Positions 15,265 through 24,278 of a stretch of 43,041 nucleotides of DNA are shown in pieces. Below the pieces are notes generated by a model. That model made no database searches. It saw only the letters and a list, made by a program, of their open reading frames with translations, and was not told the origin of the DNA. The DNA lies in assembly GCA_036676195.1 (NCBI GenBank), contig JAKFDK010000136.1, positions 1 through 43,041 on the forward strand, given 5' to 3'. Source of the stretch: JAKFDK01 sp036676195. Its GTDB lineage: Bacteria > Bacillota > Sulfobacillia > Symbiobacteriales > ZC4RG38. The position numbers and the translations under genes were made by a program. The first letter of the stretch is position 1. Each line of letters begins with the position of its first letter.

Positions 15265-16668
15265 ATGCGCTCTGTGCGGATCGGTGCCGGCCAGGGGTTT
15301 TACGGCGACTCACTGCTGCCTGTGTTGGATGTCGCCCGCAACGGGAACGTGAAATATATCGCCTTCGACACCCTGGCCGAGCTGACGCTGGCCATCTTGC
15401 AAAAGGGCAAGGCGAAGAATCCGGACGCCGGCTACACTCGTGATGTGGTCCCGATGATGCGGAATCTGCTGCCCATTTGCCGGGAGCAGGGCATCCGGCT
15501 GATCACCAACGCCGGCGGCATTAACCCGGAGGGCGCGGCCCGGGCTGTGGGTCAGGTGGCCAGTGAACTGGGCCTGTCCGTCAAGATTGCCACCGTCTCC
15601 GGCGACAACGTGGTCGACCGGCTGGACGAACTGGCGGCCAAGGGGTATCGCTTTGCCGACAAGGAATCCGGGCAGGACCTGAGCGATGTGCGGGACCGGA
15701 TCCTGTTCGCTTCGGTGTACCTGGGCGCCCGGCCGATCAAGCAGGCCCTGGACATGGGGGCAGACGTGGTCATTACGGGCCGGACCACTGATACAGCCCA
15801 GTTCCTGGGTCCCATTCTGCATGAGTTTGGCTGGGCGGAAGATGACTGGGACCGGCTGGCCCAGGGGATCATCCTGGGCCATGTGATGGAATGCTCCGGG
15901 CAGGCCACCGGCGGCAACTTCACCGGCTGGGCCGATGTGCCCGACCTGTGGCACATCGGTTTTCCCGTGGCCGAGGTGTTTGAGGACGGTTCCTTTGTTG
16001 TGGGCAAGCCGCCGGGCACCGGCGGGATGGTCACCGAGCGGACGGTCAAGGAGCAGTTTCTGTATGAGATCCACAACCCGCACGAGTACATCACCCCGGA
16101 CGTGATCTGCGACCTGACCACTGCCCACATTCAGCAGGTGGGCCCGGACCGGGTGCGGGTGTGGGGGACCACCGGCCGGCCCGCCCCGCCGACCCTGAAG
16201 GCCCTGCTAGGCTATCATGACGGCTGGTGCGGCGAAGGCTATGTCAGCTTTTCCTGGCCCAATGCCCTGGCCAAGGCGCAGCGGGCGGCCGAGATTGTGC
16301 ACAAGCGCCTGCAGATGCAGGGTGTACAGCCCGAGGAGATCCTGACGGAATACATCGGCTACAACTCCCTGTGGCACGCCCTGGCCCCGGCGCCGGCCGA
16401 TCCGGACGCACTGAACGAGATCCGCCTGCGCATGGCGATCCGCACCCGCCACAAGGAAGAGTGCGAAAAGCTGTCCCGGGAGTTTCCGCCGCTGTATCTT
16501 TCCGGTCCGATGGCGGCGGCCGCCATCCACGGCACGCCCAGCCCGCGGGAACTGATGGGCCTGTGGTCTACGCTGATTCCCCGGACCGAGATCGAGCCTT
16601 ACATTCGGGTGACCCTGGCGGACGCCGGGGTGTCGGAAGGCACCGGCCCCCGGAAGGAGGTGCCCTGA
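15265..16668 (+). CDS. AtuA-family protein (acyclic terpene utilisation, DUF1446 type)
   Basis: A 467-residue protein of the AtuA/DUF1446 family, found in operons for degradation of citronellol-type acyclic terpenes and leucine-derived acyl-CoAs. Recognisable stretches are IGAGQGFYGDSLLP, AFDTLAELTLAILQKGK, TNAGGINPEGAA, VSGDNVVDRLDEL, GRTTDTAQFLGP and HVMECSGQATGGNFTGW. The biochemical role is not firmly known. An ATG at 15265 is used. It is followed after two bases by the small AtuA-like gene, which in many genomes is fused to it as a C-terminal domain. Confidence 0.88.
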   Translation: MRSVRIGAGQGFYGDSLLPVLDVARNGNVKYIAFDTLAELTLAILQKGKAKNPDAGYTRDVVPMMRNLLPICREQGIRLITNAGGINPEGAARAVGQVASELGLSVKIATVSGDNVVDRLDELAAKGYRFADKESGQDLSDVRDRILFASVYLGARPIKQALDMGADVVITGRTTDTAQFLGPILHEFGWAEDDWDRLAQGIILGHVMECSGQATGGNFTGWADVPDLWHIGFPVAEVFEDGSFVVGKPPGTGGMVTERTVKEQFLYEIHNPHEYITPDVICDLTTAHIQQVGPDRVRVWGTTGRPAPPTLKALLGYHDGWCGEGYVSFSWPNALAKAQRAAEIVHKRLQMQGVQPEEILTEYIGYNSLWHALAPAPADPDALNEIRLRMAIRTRHKEECEKLSREFPPLYLSGPMAAAAIHGTPSPRELMGLWSTLIPRTEIEPYIRVTLADAGVSEGTGPRKEVP

Positions 16669-16669
16669 G

Positions 16670-16996
16670 ATGGCCAAGCGCAAGCTGCGCCTGGTGGAGA
16701 TCGCCCACGCCCGGGCCGGCGACAAGGGCAACAGCGCCGATATCAGCCTGTTCGCCTACGATGACGCCGGCTGGGCGATTTTGCAGCAGCAGGTGACCCT
16801 GGACGCGGTGGCGGCGTACTTTGCGCCGGTGTCCACCGGCCCGGTGGAGCGCTATGAGGTCCCCAATCTGCAGGCATTAAAATTTGTGGTGCACGGGGCC
16901 CTGGGCGGCGGGGCGCCGCGCTCCCTGCGCAGCGATAACCTGGGCAAGACCTTTGGCGCCGCCCTGCTGCGAATGGAGATTGAGGTGGACGCATGA
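16670..16996 (+). CDS. AtuA-like small C-terminal-domain protein, 108 aa
   Basis: A 108-residue protein that matches the C-terminal module of AtuA proteins: LVEIAHARAGDKGNSADISLFAYD near the start and a later FVVHGALGGGAPRSLRSDNLGKTFG. In many organisms the two parts are one polypeptide; here they are split genes one base apart, so they probably form a complex. GGAGGTG lies at the end of the preceding gene and serves as its ribosome site. Confidence 0.88.
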   Translation: MAKRKLRLVEIAHARAGDKGNSADISLFAYDDAGWAILQQQVTLDAVAAYFAPVSTGPVERYEVPNLQALKFVVHGALGGGAPRSLRSDNLGKTFGAALLRMEIEVDA

Positions 16997-17030
16997 ACCG
17001 GCGCAGGCACGCGCCCGGGGAGGTGGCTCG

Positions 17031-17801
17031 GTGAGTTGGGTCCGGGTCGAGCGTACCGGAGCCGTGGCGGAGATCATACTGGATAACCCGGAAAAGCATA
17101 ATGCCTTGTCTGCCGCTCTGCTGGACGAGCTGCTGGCGGCGGTAGCCGAACTGGCGGTGGACCGGGCCGTGCGGGTGGCCATTGTGCATGGCGGGACGGC
17201 GAAGGCATTTTGCGCCGGGGCCGACCTGAAGGAGCGCATGGGACTGGATGAGGCCCAGGTGTTTGGGGCCGTCCACCGCACCCGCGAGGCGGCCGGCGGG
17301 CTGGAGCAACTGCCCATGCCGGTGATTGCCGCCATCCACGGGGCCTGCTTTGGCGGCGGATTGGAACTGGCCCTGGCCTGCGACATCCGCCTGGCCGCTG
17401 AAGATGCCCGGCTCGGGCTCACCGAAGTGGGGCTGGCGATTATCCCCGGCGCCGGCGGCACCCAGCGGCTGCCCCAGGTGGTGGGCATCGCCAGGGCGAA
17501 AGAACTGATTTATACGGCGGCCCGGCTGACGGCGGCCGAAGCGGCTCAAATCGGGCTGGTGAACCGGGTGGTGTCCGGGGCTGGCCTGCTGGCCGAGGCC
17601 AGGGCGATGGCCGGGCGCATGGCCGAGCTGGGGCCGCTGGCGCTGCGGGCGGCCAAGCGGGCCCTGAATGCCGGGCAGCAGTTGGGTGACGGTCTGCGGG
17701 CCGAGTGGGAAGCCTATCAGAGTATCATTCCCACCGCCGACCGCCGGGAAGGGTTGCGGGCCTTTGCCGAAAAGCGGAAGCCCGAATACCGGGGGGAATA
17801 G
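17031..17801 (+). CDS. Enoyl-CoA hydratase/isomerase
   Basis: A crotonase-fold hydratase of 256 residues. The oxyanion-hole segments AFCAGADLKERMG and IHGACFGGGLELALACDIR are intact, and the two catalytic glutamates are likely in GGGLELAL and LGLTEVGLAIIPGAGG. It would hydrate an unsaturated acyl-CoA made by the dehydrogenase and carboxylase, for example 3-methylglutaconyl-CoA. The start is GTG behind GGGGAGGTG. It lies between the AtuA-like pair and the carboxyltransferase. Confidence 0.93.
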   Translation: MSWVRVERTGAVAEIILDNPEKHNALSAALLDELLAAVAELAVDRAVRVAIVHGGTAKAFCAGADLKERMGLDEAQVFGAVHRTREAAGGLEQLPMPVIAAIHGACFGGGLELALACDIRLAAEDARLGLTEVGLAIIPGAGGTQRLPQVVGIARAKELIYTAARLTAAEAAQIGLVNRVVSGAGLLAEARAMAGRMAELGPLALRAAKRALNAGQQLGDGLRAEWEAYQSIIPTADRREGLRAFAEKRKPEYRGE

Positions 17802-17852
17802 GCCACTAGCCAGGTGCCAGTCAGTTAAGGGTATTGAGGTGAACCAAACGCA

Positions 17853-19385
17853 ATGGGTCTGGAAGAAGATTTGCTCCAGCGGCGGGCGGAAATGGAAAAG
17901 GGCGGGCCCGAGCGGTATCACCGCGCTAATGCTGAAAAGGCCAAGCTGTTTGCCCGTGAGCGGGTCAAGCTGCTGCTGGACGCAGGCTCCTGGGTGGAAG
18001 ACGGCCTGTTTGCCAATAACCAGGCCGACGAGCAATTGCCGGCCGACGGGGTGGTCACCGGCCTGGGCAAGGTGCATGGCCGCACCGTGGCCGTAATGGC
18101 CAACGACAGCACCGTCAAGGCCGGTTCCTGGGGCGCCCTGACAGTGGAAAAGATCCTGCGCATCCAGGAGACAGCCGGGCGGCTGCGGGTACCGTTGTTC
18201 TATCTGGTGGACAGTGCCGGCGCCCGCATCACCGACCAGATTGAGATGTTTCCGGGACGGCGCCATGCCGGGCGGATTTTCTATAATCAGGTCAAGCTGA
18301 GCGGCGTGGTACCTCAGGTGTGCCTGCTGTTCGGACCATCGGCGGCCGGCGGCGCCTACATACCGGCCTTTTGCGATATCACCGTCATGGTTGAGGGGAA
18401 TGCCGCCATGTATCTGGGTTCCCCCCGCATGGCGGAGATGGTCATTGGCGAGAAGGTCTCGCTGGAGGAAATGGGCGGCGCCCGCATGCACTGCACCGTG
18501 TCCGGCTGCGGCGACGTGCTGGTGCCGACCGAGGCAGAAGCCATTGCCTACGCCCGCCGCTACATGCTCTATATGCCCCAGAACAATGACGACGTACCGG
18601 ATGTGGCGCCCGCCCTGCCACCGGCGGCCGGGAAGTCTCTGGAGCAGATCGTACCGGCCAACCAGAACGTGGCCTTTGACATGTACCAGTTCATCAACGG
18701 GCTGGTGGACCAGGACTCGTGGCTGGAAGTGAAAAAGCTGTTTGCCCCGGAGCTGATCACCGGCTTCGCCCGCCTGGGCGGACGGGTAGTGGGGGTGCTG
18801 GCCAATCAGCCCCGGGTGAAGGGCGGCGTGTTGTTTGTGGACAGCGCCGACAAGGCGGCCCGCTTCTGCTGGCTGTGCGATGCCTTCAATATTCCGCTGC
18901 TCTTCCTGGCCGACGTGCCCGGGTTCATGATCGGCACGGCGGTGGAGCGGGCCGGGATTATCCGCCACGGGGCGAAAATGATTTATGCCATGTCCGAGGC
19001 CACGGTGCCGAAGATCCAGGTGACGGTGCGCAAGGCTTACGGTGCCGGGCTGTATGCCATGGCCGGTCCGGCCTACGCGCCCGATGCGGCCCTGGCGCTG
19101 CCCACTGCCTCCATCGCCGTGATGGGGCCGGAGGCGGCGGTGAATGCCGTTTATGCCAACAAGATTGCCGAACTGCCCACCGAGGAGGAGCGCAAGGCCT
19201 TTGTGGAGCAGAAGCGGGCTGAATACCGGCAGGATATCGATATACTCCGCCTGGCGGGCGAACTGATTGTGGACGAGATCGTCGCCTTTGCCCGCCTGCG
19301 CGAGGAACTGATTCTGCGCTTTGAGATGTACGCCAGCAAGGACCGCGACTTCGCCGACCGGCGCCACGGCGTGCCACCGGTTTAG
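17853..19385 (+). CDS. Acyl-CoA carboxyltransferase subunit (PccB/MccB/AtuC type)
   Basis: The 510-residue beta subunit of a biotin-dependent acyl-CoA carboxylase. Landmarks are LLLDAGSWVEDG, the N-domain LVDSAGARITDQIEMFPGRRHAGRIFYNQ, GPSAAGGAYIPAFCD, and the C-domain DVPGFMIGTAVERAGIIRHGAKM and RKAYGAGLYAMAGPAYAPD. It moves the carboxyl group from biotin on the carrier protein to a branched acyl-CoA such as methylcrotonyl- or geranyl-CoA; the substrate cannot be read with confidence. The partner carrier gene is in the operon but the biotin carboxylase is not in this window. A strong terminator follows. Confidence 0.94.
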   Translation: MGLEEDLLQRRAEMEKGGPERYHRANAEKAKLFARERVKLLLDAGSWVEDGLFANNQADEQLPADGVVTGLGKVHGRTVAVMANDSTVKAGSWGALTVEKILRIQETAGRLRVPLFYLVDSAGARITDQIEMFPGRRHAGRIFYNQVKLSGVVPQVCLLFGPSAAGGAYIPAFCDITVMVEGNAAMYLGSPRMAEMVIGEKVSLEEMGGARMHCTVSGCGDVLVPTEAEAIAYARRYMLYMPQNNDDVPDVAPALPPAAGKSLEQIVPANQNVAFDMYQFINGLVDQDSWLEVKKLFAPELITGFARLGGRVVGVLANQPRVKGGVLFVDSADKAARFCWLCDAFNIPLLFLADVPGFMIGTAVERAGIIRHGAKMIYAMSEATVPKIQVTVRKAYGAGLYAMAGPAYAPDAALALPTASIAVMGPEAAVNAVYANKIAELPTEEERKAFVEQKRAEYRQDIDILRLAGELIVDEIVAFARLREELILRFEMYASKDRDFADRRHGVPPV

Positions 19386-19424
19386 CCGGCCCGGTAGGGG
19401 GCGATGCGGAAGGTCCCATTTCAC

Positions 19425-19467
19425 CCCAAGGTCGGTGCCCTGCGAAGGGTACCGACCTTGGGTTTTT
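19425..19467 (+). terminator. Strong terminator closing the acyl-CoA catabolic operon
   Basis: CCCAAGGTCGGT and ACCGACCTTGGG are perfect arms, extended by CCC/GGG, then TTTTT. Confidence 0.93.
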
Positions 19468-19578
19468 GTGTCAGGTTGAGCCCTTTGACGGGGATACAAA
19501 AAACAATGGGAAACAGACAAAAAATACCAAACCAATGGTTTACAGATGGATTCCTTGTGGGAACATCACCAGGTAGGA

Positions 19579-20028
19579 ATGGGAAAGACGATGGGCCGTT
19601 CTGACGAACAGTTTGCTTCACGATTGGGCGCTGTTCTCCCTGGGGGTACTCTGGCAATCCCGGAGGGAAACGGTAGACTGACTGTATTCTTGTTGGTTCT
19701 TGTTTCATGTATGGGGGTGGCGACGACGGCCGCGGCGAGCCCGGTAGTCAAGGTGGCGGAGCGACTCTTTTACGCTGTGGTGGGCAGCGCGATCACCAAC
19801 TGGCTGTCCGACGATCTGAAGCCTGTCTACACCGGCGCAAAGAAAGTGGTAAGAAAGGCCGCTGCGCGGGTGAATGTCCAGGCGCACGGTCCACTACCCC
19901 TTTGCGCACTTCGTCACCTTGTCCCAGAGCCAGGAGCCACAACTAGCGGTATTCACCGGCACTCGTCGTGGAGCGCCTGGAGATTGGTCAAACAGGTCAT
20001 CGAAGGCTCTCTGTACAGTCGAGCGTGA
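19579..20028 (+). CDS. Possible secreted protein, decayed or spurious C-terminus
   Basis: The frame encodes a believable N-terminus: after about 32 residues comes RLTVFLLVLVSCMGVATTAAA, a signal-peptide-like core with an Ala-rich cleavage site, then SPVVKVAERLFYAVVG and a basic GAKKVVRKAAARV helix. After about residue 105 the sequence becomes Arg/His/Ser-rich with no pattern, suggesting the frame has been lost. The ATG at 19579 is preceded by AGGTAGGA; an in-frame ATG at 19546 is possible. No family is recognised. It may be a degraded exported protein at the edge of the island. Confidence 0.3.
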   Translation: MGKTMGRSDEQFASRLGAVLPGGTLAIPEGNGRLTVFLLVLVSCMGVATTAAASPVVKVAERLFYAVVGSAITNWLSDDLKPVYTGAKKVVRKAAARVNVQAHGPLPLCALRHLVPEPGATTSGIHRHSSWSAWRLVKQVIEGSLYSRA

Positions 20029-20777
20029 ACGGCCCGAGATACGGATTATCTCAAGCTTCGTTAGTGTCCCAGTTTCGTGCGAGGACGTTTGCTCAGAAGC
20101 AGTCGTTGCCTGCGACCCACTGCTGGTTTGAACAGAGCCATGCAGACGCCGAATTTTCCGTGGGGACGCAGATTTGGACAAAGTTGGGATAGAAGGGGTT
20201 GGCAGGTTTCATCGTTGCAGGCCTGCCGACCCAGTCTGATATAACCGTAATCCCTGAAATAGATCCAAGAGGATTCGTGTTGGGCTTCGGGTTACTGGAG
20301 GAACCAGGTAGCGGCCAAGGGAGACCGCCAGGTGAGGAAGACTTAGGCTCGGGTTGCTGGGGCGCCGGCTGAGTCTTGGGTTGCTGCTGGGTAGGCTGAG
20401 TCAGGCCACTTCGAAAGCGGAGATCGGGCCTCTGGCGACCGATATTTCTCTGCAAACCTCCGCAAGAACTTGTACGGACCGATAACGCCCCCCTTACAGC
20501 CCCTGGGTGGCCCTGTTCCTCGGAAGTTCCAAGCGATTGAGAGATCCCTAATGATCGAAACAAAATACTTGCATGAAATATTTGTTAACCCCGAACACTT
20601 TTCAGTCTATACTCGTATTCTCCATTGGAGTCAAATCTAGTCAAATAGGAATGAGTGTGGAGAAAGAGGTTCCCAAGGTTTTTGATGTCAATCGCGGTCG
20701 AGAATTGATCTACCCGGACCTACGAGTTCATCGATTTCTCGGGCGGGCCGTATGGACGGGGGATCACTCCCGACCCC
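20029..20777. other. Intergenic stretch with no gene I can support
   Basis: Codon patterns are poor on both strands. One minus-strand frame (20093–20563) contains a Gln/Pro-rich tract (QPTQQQPKTQPAPQQPEP) and a Cys-containing end, which could be the remnant of a secreted protein, but no ribosome site or family match supports it. This looks like decayed DNA between the catabolic operon and the island. Confidence 0.4.
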
Positions 20778-21034
20778 CTTCTGCATGACCCGCTGGGTGT
20801 CGCCGCGGACGTTGATGATGTGCGAGTTCACCAGCCGGTCGAAGGTGGCGGTGGCGATTATCAGGTCTGGGAATTCCTCGCCCCACTTTAGGCAGCTCTT
20901 GTCAACGTCATGATGCTTCCGCACTCGCACCTGGCAGAGACCGACTGGAAGAGCATCGTGGCGCCGAGGGTATCGAAGGGCAGGTCCCCCATCTCATCGA
21001 CGATCAAAACCCTGGGAGCCAGGTAGACTCGCAA
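20778..21034 (-). pseudogene. IS21-family IstB ATP-binding protein remnant
   Basis: The minus strand encodes the second half of an IstB transposition helper ATPase in two frames. One frame gives the Walker B region VLIVDEMGDLPFDTLGATMLFQSVSAR (about 21020–20935, read leftward, quoted here in two adjoining parts of the family consensus). The next frame gives KWGEEFPDLIIATATFDRL and then NSHIINVRGDTQRV, the usual IstB ending. One frameshift separates them near 20930. The N-terminal half with Walker A and the IstA transposase are not found. This is a dead relic marking past insertion at the left side of the island. Confidence 0.75.
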
Positions 21035-21165
21035 CCGGAGTTACAGTCGGTTCTCGGTGTAAGCCTGGGTGATTTCCAGGTGCTCTTGCCTGACCGGTAG
21101 GGTGTCTGGGAGAGGGCCTCTGCCTATCAGAGTACTGCTTGGCACAGCATGGAGGGAGAGCTGGT

Positions 21166-23166
21166 ATGGGGCTGCGGGTCACCTGGAAAGCAGACTTTGC
21201 TACCCGAAACGGAATGGGCGTTGTGGCCCGTGAGATGTGCAACGCCCTGCATCTGGCTGGCGTAGAGGTCCATGCTGTGCACGAGGGGGAGAGGCTGGAG
21301 CCGCTTGAACTGTTCGGCAGCAATGTGAAGGTACAGCGGCTGAAGCAATGGCTGGCTGCAGATGCACAGCAGCCCTCCATCGTGGTGCGGCACGGGGCGC
21401 CAACGTATCGCCCGCTGCGCATGGCTAGACCAGAGATATTTGATGACCTCGGAGCCGCCAACGTGCTGTTGTGGCCGTCCGACCCTCGCCTTATGGCGCC
21501 GGAGTACGTTCAACGTGCTAACCGGAGCTTTGACCAGCTCTGGTGCGACTCCTTCTTCACGGCGGACATGATGGCACGGGCCGGGGGAGACCCGACGAAG
21601 ATTCGGGTGGTGCCTGGCGGCATCGACCCCGACCTGTTTCTCCCCCCTCATCACACGGTGGCCAAGCCCGCCTTTACCTTCCTCCACGTGGCTGGTCCGC
21701 AGTGGCTGCTGAAGGGGTTCGACATCCTGATCTCAGCCTTCGCGGAGGAGTTTCAGCCCGACGAAGCCGCCGAGCTTCTGCTGGTGATCAAGCCGCATGA
21801 CGACTTCGTGCGCATGGTTCAGGATTACGTGGCCGCCGAAGGCGACCGGCTGAGCCGGAGTCCCCGGGTCCGGGTTCATGCGTCGGTGTACGAGCATCAT
21901 CGGATCAAAGAGGTGTACGCAGCAGCCGATTGCTACGTCCAGCCGAGCCGGTCCGAAAGCTTTGGCCTGCCTGCCCTGGAAGCCGCCTGCTGCGGCATGC
22001 CGATCATTGTCACCGGGGAGGGTGGCATGGTGGACTTCGCACAGCATGAGACGGCCTTTCAAATCGAGTTTGATGAGCGGCCTATGGCCGAGGGGCTCTG
22101 GAAAGGGAACCACGCTGCCACTTGGTTCGAGCCGCGGAAGTCCGACCTAAGGCGATTGATGCGGCACGTCTACCTCCATCGGGAGGTCCTGCGCGACCGA
22201 GCAAGGGTGCGTGCCGCCTCCCTTCGGGAGCGCTGGAGTTGGAGGAACTGTGGGTGGCAGGCCCGCAAGACCCTGGAGGAGCTGTGGCCCAAAGCGCTGA
22301 CTGCGGAGCGGAAGAGTGCCCGGTGCGCCGCTGGTCACAGCGGCGACGTGGCCCAGTCGATGGCCCCTTTCTCTGCAACCGCACCGACCTGGGATGACCG
22401 ACCAGTGTACCGACAGCGCCACCGTCCCAGGGTGGTGGATCGGGATGTGACTATGGAGGTTGAGCTAAAGTACCAGGTAGAGGGACCCCCCGGTCAGCGG
22501 CGGGCGCTGTGGGAGAACCTTCAAACCACCCTCACTGTGGGCGAGTTCCAGTGCGGGGCGCCTTCGAAGATCTGCGTCCAGGACCTCTACTACGATACGC
22601 CCACCCGTCTCCTGAAAGTGGCCGGCTTTACCCTCCGTCTGCGCGATGAGAACGGTGCTCGCTTCGCGACGATGAAACGGAAGGTGCGAAAGGACGGTGC
22701 CCGCAGTGAACGGGAAGAGTGGGAAGAGCCGTTGTCCGGGGAGGTGCTCTCCCGGTTCACCTGGTTCCTACGGGAGAGTGGCATCCCCCTGGGGGAGGCC
22801 ACTGAGGAGGATGTGCAGCGCTTTGCAACTGGAGAAGCGACCCTGGGCCTGGTACCATTCTTGCGCATCCGAACCGACCGGATTCAGCGGACGGTGCGAA
22901 CTGTCACCGGTCTGCCTGTCGCTCTGCTAACCCTTGATCTGGTCACATACCCGGGGCTGACCGACGAGGCCTTCTACGACATCGAGTTGGAGCAGTCGGC
23001 CCAGGGTGAGGGCTGGTTGGAGTTGGTGGGCCAAGCCCTGGAGGAGGCGCATGGTCACCTTGTCCGCCCGTCGGATCACTCGAAGGTGTACAGGGGGCTC
23101 GCCCTAACCAGCAGAACGGCCGCACCTGCCGCCAACGGCGGGATAACTCACGGAAATGGCCTCTGA
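21166..23166 (+). CDS. GT4 glycosyltransferase fused to a CYTH (triphosphate tunnel) domain
   Basis: A 666-residue two-domain protein. Residues about 1–390 form a GT-B family-4 glycosyltransferase: GVVAREMCNALHLAGVEVHAV, VPGGIDPDLF, then the nucleotide-sugar binding segment QPSRSESFGLPALEAACCG with its EX7E-type glutamates. After a Ser/Arg-rich linker, residues about 425–640 form a CYTH domain: the signature EVELKYQV, then YYDTPTRLL, FTLRLRDENG, TMKRKVR and a closing DIELEQS and DHSKVYRG. CYTH enzymes bind triphosphates or polyphosphate with metal. The fusion of these domains is unusual. The ATG at 21166 follows GGAGGGAG. It leads the RiPP-type cluster, so it may glycosylate the peptide. Confidence 0.88.
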   Translation: MGLRVTWKADFATRNGMGVVAREMCNALHLAGVEVHAVHEGERLEPLELFGSNVKVQRLKQWLAADAQQPSIVVRHGAPTYRPLRMARPEIFDDLGAANVLLWPSDPRLMAPEYVQRANRSFDQLWCDSFFTADMMARAGGDPTKIRVVPGGIDPDLFLPPHHTVAKPAFTFLHVAGPQWLLKGFDILISAFAEEFQPDEAAELLLVIKPHDDFVRMVQDYVAAEGDRLSRSPRVRVHASVYEHHRIKEVYAAADCYVQPSRSESFGLPALEAACCGMPIIVTGEGGMVDFAQHETAFQIEFDERPMAEGLWKGNHAATWFEPRKSDLRRLMRHVYLHREVLRDRARVRAASLRERWSWRNCGWQARKTLEELWPKALTAERKSARCAAGHSGDVAQSMAPFSATAPTWDDRPVYRQRHRPRVVDRDVTMEVELKYQVEGPPGQRRALWENLQTTLTVGEFQCGAPSKICVQDLYYDTPTRLLKVAGFTLRLRDENGARFATMKRKVRKDGARSEREEWEEPLSGEVLSRFTWFLRESGIPLGEATEEDVQRFATGEATLGLVPFLRIRTDRIQRTVRTVTGLPVALLTLDLVTYPGLTDEAFYDIELEQSAQGEGWLELVGQALEEAHGHLVRPSDHSKVYRGLALTSRTAAPAANGGITHGNGL

Positions 23167-23206
23167 GCCTGACGGGCTCACCATGGAGTGCGGAAGGAGG
23201 ACAGAC

Positions 23207-23485
23207 ATGTCTACGATTAACGTGCACGCAGTTCTCAGGACGGCGATCTCGGCCCGAGGGCGGAGCGTCGGCGAACGTTACCGGGTCGTTATGGGCTCTC
23301 GCATGTGGGAACTGAACGAAACGGGTGCCTTCATCTGGAGGCAATGCAGGGGAGAACTGACGGTCGAACAGATTCTGGTTGCAGTCGCCCACGAGTTCCA
23401 GAGCCCTCGGTCGGAGACCGACGAAGAGAGCCTAAAGTTCCTCACCTATTTGGCTGACCAGCAACTGATCACCATTGAGGGGTAG
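23207..23485 (+). CDS. PqqD-like RiPP recognition element protein, 92 aa
   Basis: A stand-alone PqqD-family protein, the small winged-helix fold that binds RiPP leader peptides and hands them to modifying enzymes. Visible family features are RYRVVMGSRMWELNETGAFIW (the L-N-x-T/S-G-x-x-I-W hallmark, residues about 27–45) and a helical second half, VEQILVAVAHEF, ending in YLADQQLITI. The ATG follows GGAAGGAGG at six bases. It lies directly before the nucleotidyltransferase-like gene (two-base gap) and close to the precursor. This is the main protein evidence that the cluster makes a modified peptide. Confidence 0.9.
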   Translation: MSTINVHAVLRTAISARGRSVGERYRVVMGSRMWELNETGAFIWRQCRGELTVEQILVAVAHEFQSPRSETDEESLKFLTYLADQQLITIEG

Positions 23486-23487
23486 CC

Positions 23488-24243
23488 ATGTCGAATGACA
23501 TTCTGTTTGAGAATCGCCTCTCCCACCTGGGCACAACCCCCGACAGGCTGCTGCGGCAGATCGAGGCACCCCCGGAGGCCCTGGTGATCGGGTACACCTC
23601 CCAGATGGACGGGTTTGGTACTAACCGGTCCGACCTGGATCTCTATGTGTTCGACGATAAGATTCAGTCTCCCCGGACCGAGCAGGTGGCGGTCGGCTCG
23701 GTGGTGGCCGACGTGGAGTTCAGCCGCATCACGGAGCTGGAAAAGGCGATCCAGTTCGTTGCGGGGGCCAATGTGGATGACCCCATCTGGATCAGCCAGA
23801 GCCGAGTACCCTCGTTGACCAAGGTGCTTTACCGCCTCAGAACGGGCGCCCGGCTGCAGACGAGTGACCGGGCCGAGAGGTTACTCCGCCACGTCTCCCT
23901 GGACAGGCTGGGACGGATCATGGTGCGTTACTACATCCTGGCGGTGGACGACGCCGCGGAGGACGCCGTCCGGCATTTCGAGGCTGGCAACTACCTGTCC
24001 GCGGTACATATGGGGCGCAGGGCTCTCGACTTTGCTGTGCTTGCCTACCTGGCGAATGCCGGCGCCCTGGTCTTCAAACTCAAGTGGATCTACCAGGCGC
24101 TCACCATGCATCTGGGCCCTGCCCATCCGATCACCGTAGCCTTCTATCAGTACCACTTTGATGCGGTGAGCGCTGATACAGCGGGTCGGACTGCCGAACG
24201 CATGATCCGGCACTGGGAAAAGATTGTGAACGATTTGGGATGA
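23488..24243 (+). CDS. Nucleotidyltransferase-fold protein of the RiPP-type cluster
   Basis: A 251-residue protein whose first third resembles the polymerase-beta-type nucleotidyltransferase fold: LVIGYTSQMDGFGTNRSDLDLYVF carries the spaced Gly-Ser then Asp-x-Asp metal-binding pair (SDLDLYVF, residues about 49–56). A later acidic strand, VVADVEFSRI, could give the third Asp. The remaining helical part (residues 110–250) matches no family I can name. Related proteins occur in Firmicutes lasso-peptide and other RiPP clusters. It might add a nucleotide to the peptide or inactivate or activate it. It ends 35 bases before the precursor gene. Confidence 0.7.
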   Translation: MSNDILFENRLSHLGTTPDRLLRQIEAPPEALVIGYTSQMDGFGTNRSDLDLYVFDDKIQSPRTEQVAVGSVVADVEFSRITELEKAIQFVAGANVDDPIWISQSRVPSLTKVLYRLRTGARLQTSDRAERLLRHVSLDRLGRIMVRYYILAVDDAAEDAVRHFEAGNYLSAVHMGRRALDFAVLAYLANAGALVFKLKWIYQALTMHLGPAHPITVAFYQYHFDAVSADTAGRTAERMIRHWEKIVNDLG

Positions 24244-24278
24244 GGGGAGAGCAGGGGTGGAAGAAAGGAGGTGATATT

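Noticed and set aside
16743..19535. Very long minus-strand open frame of about 930 codons opposite the hydratase and carboxyltransferase genes
   Set aside because: It mirrors GC-rich codons of well-identified plus-strand genes, is His/Gly/Arg-rich and matches no family.
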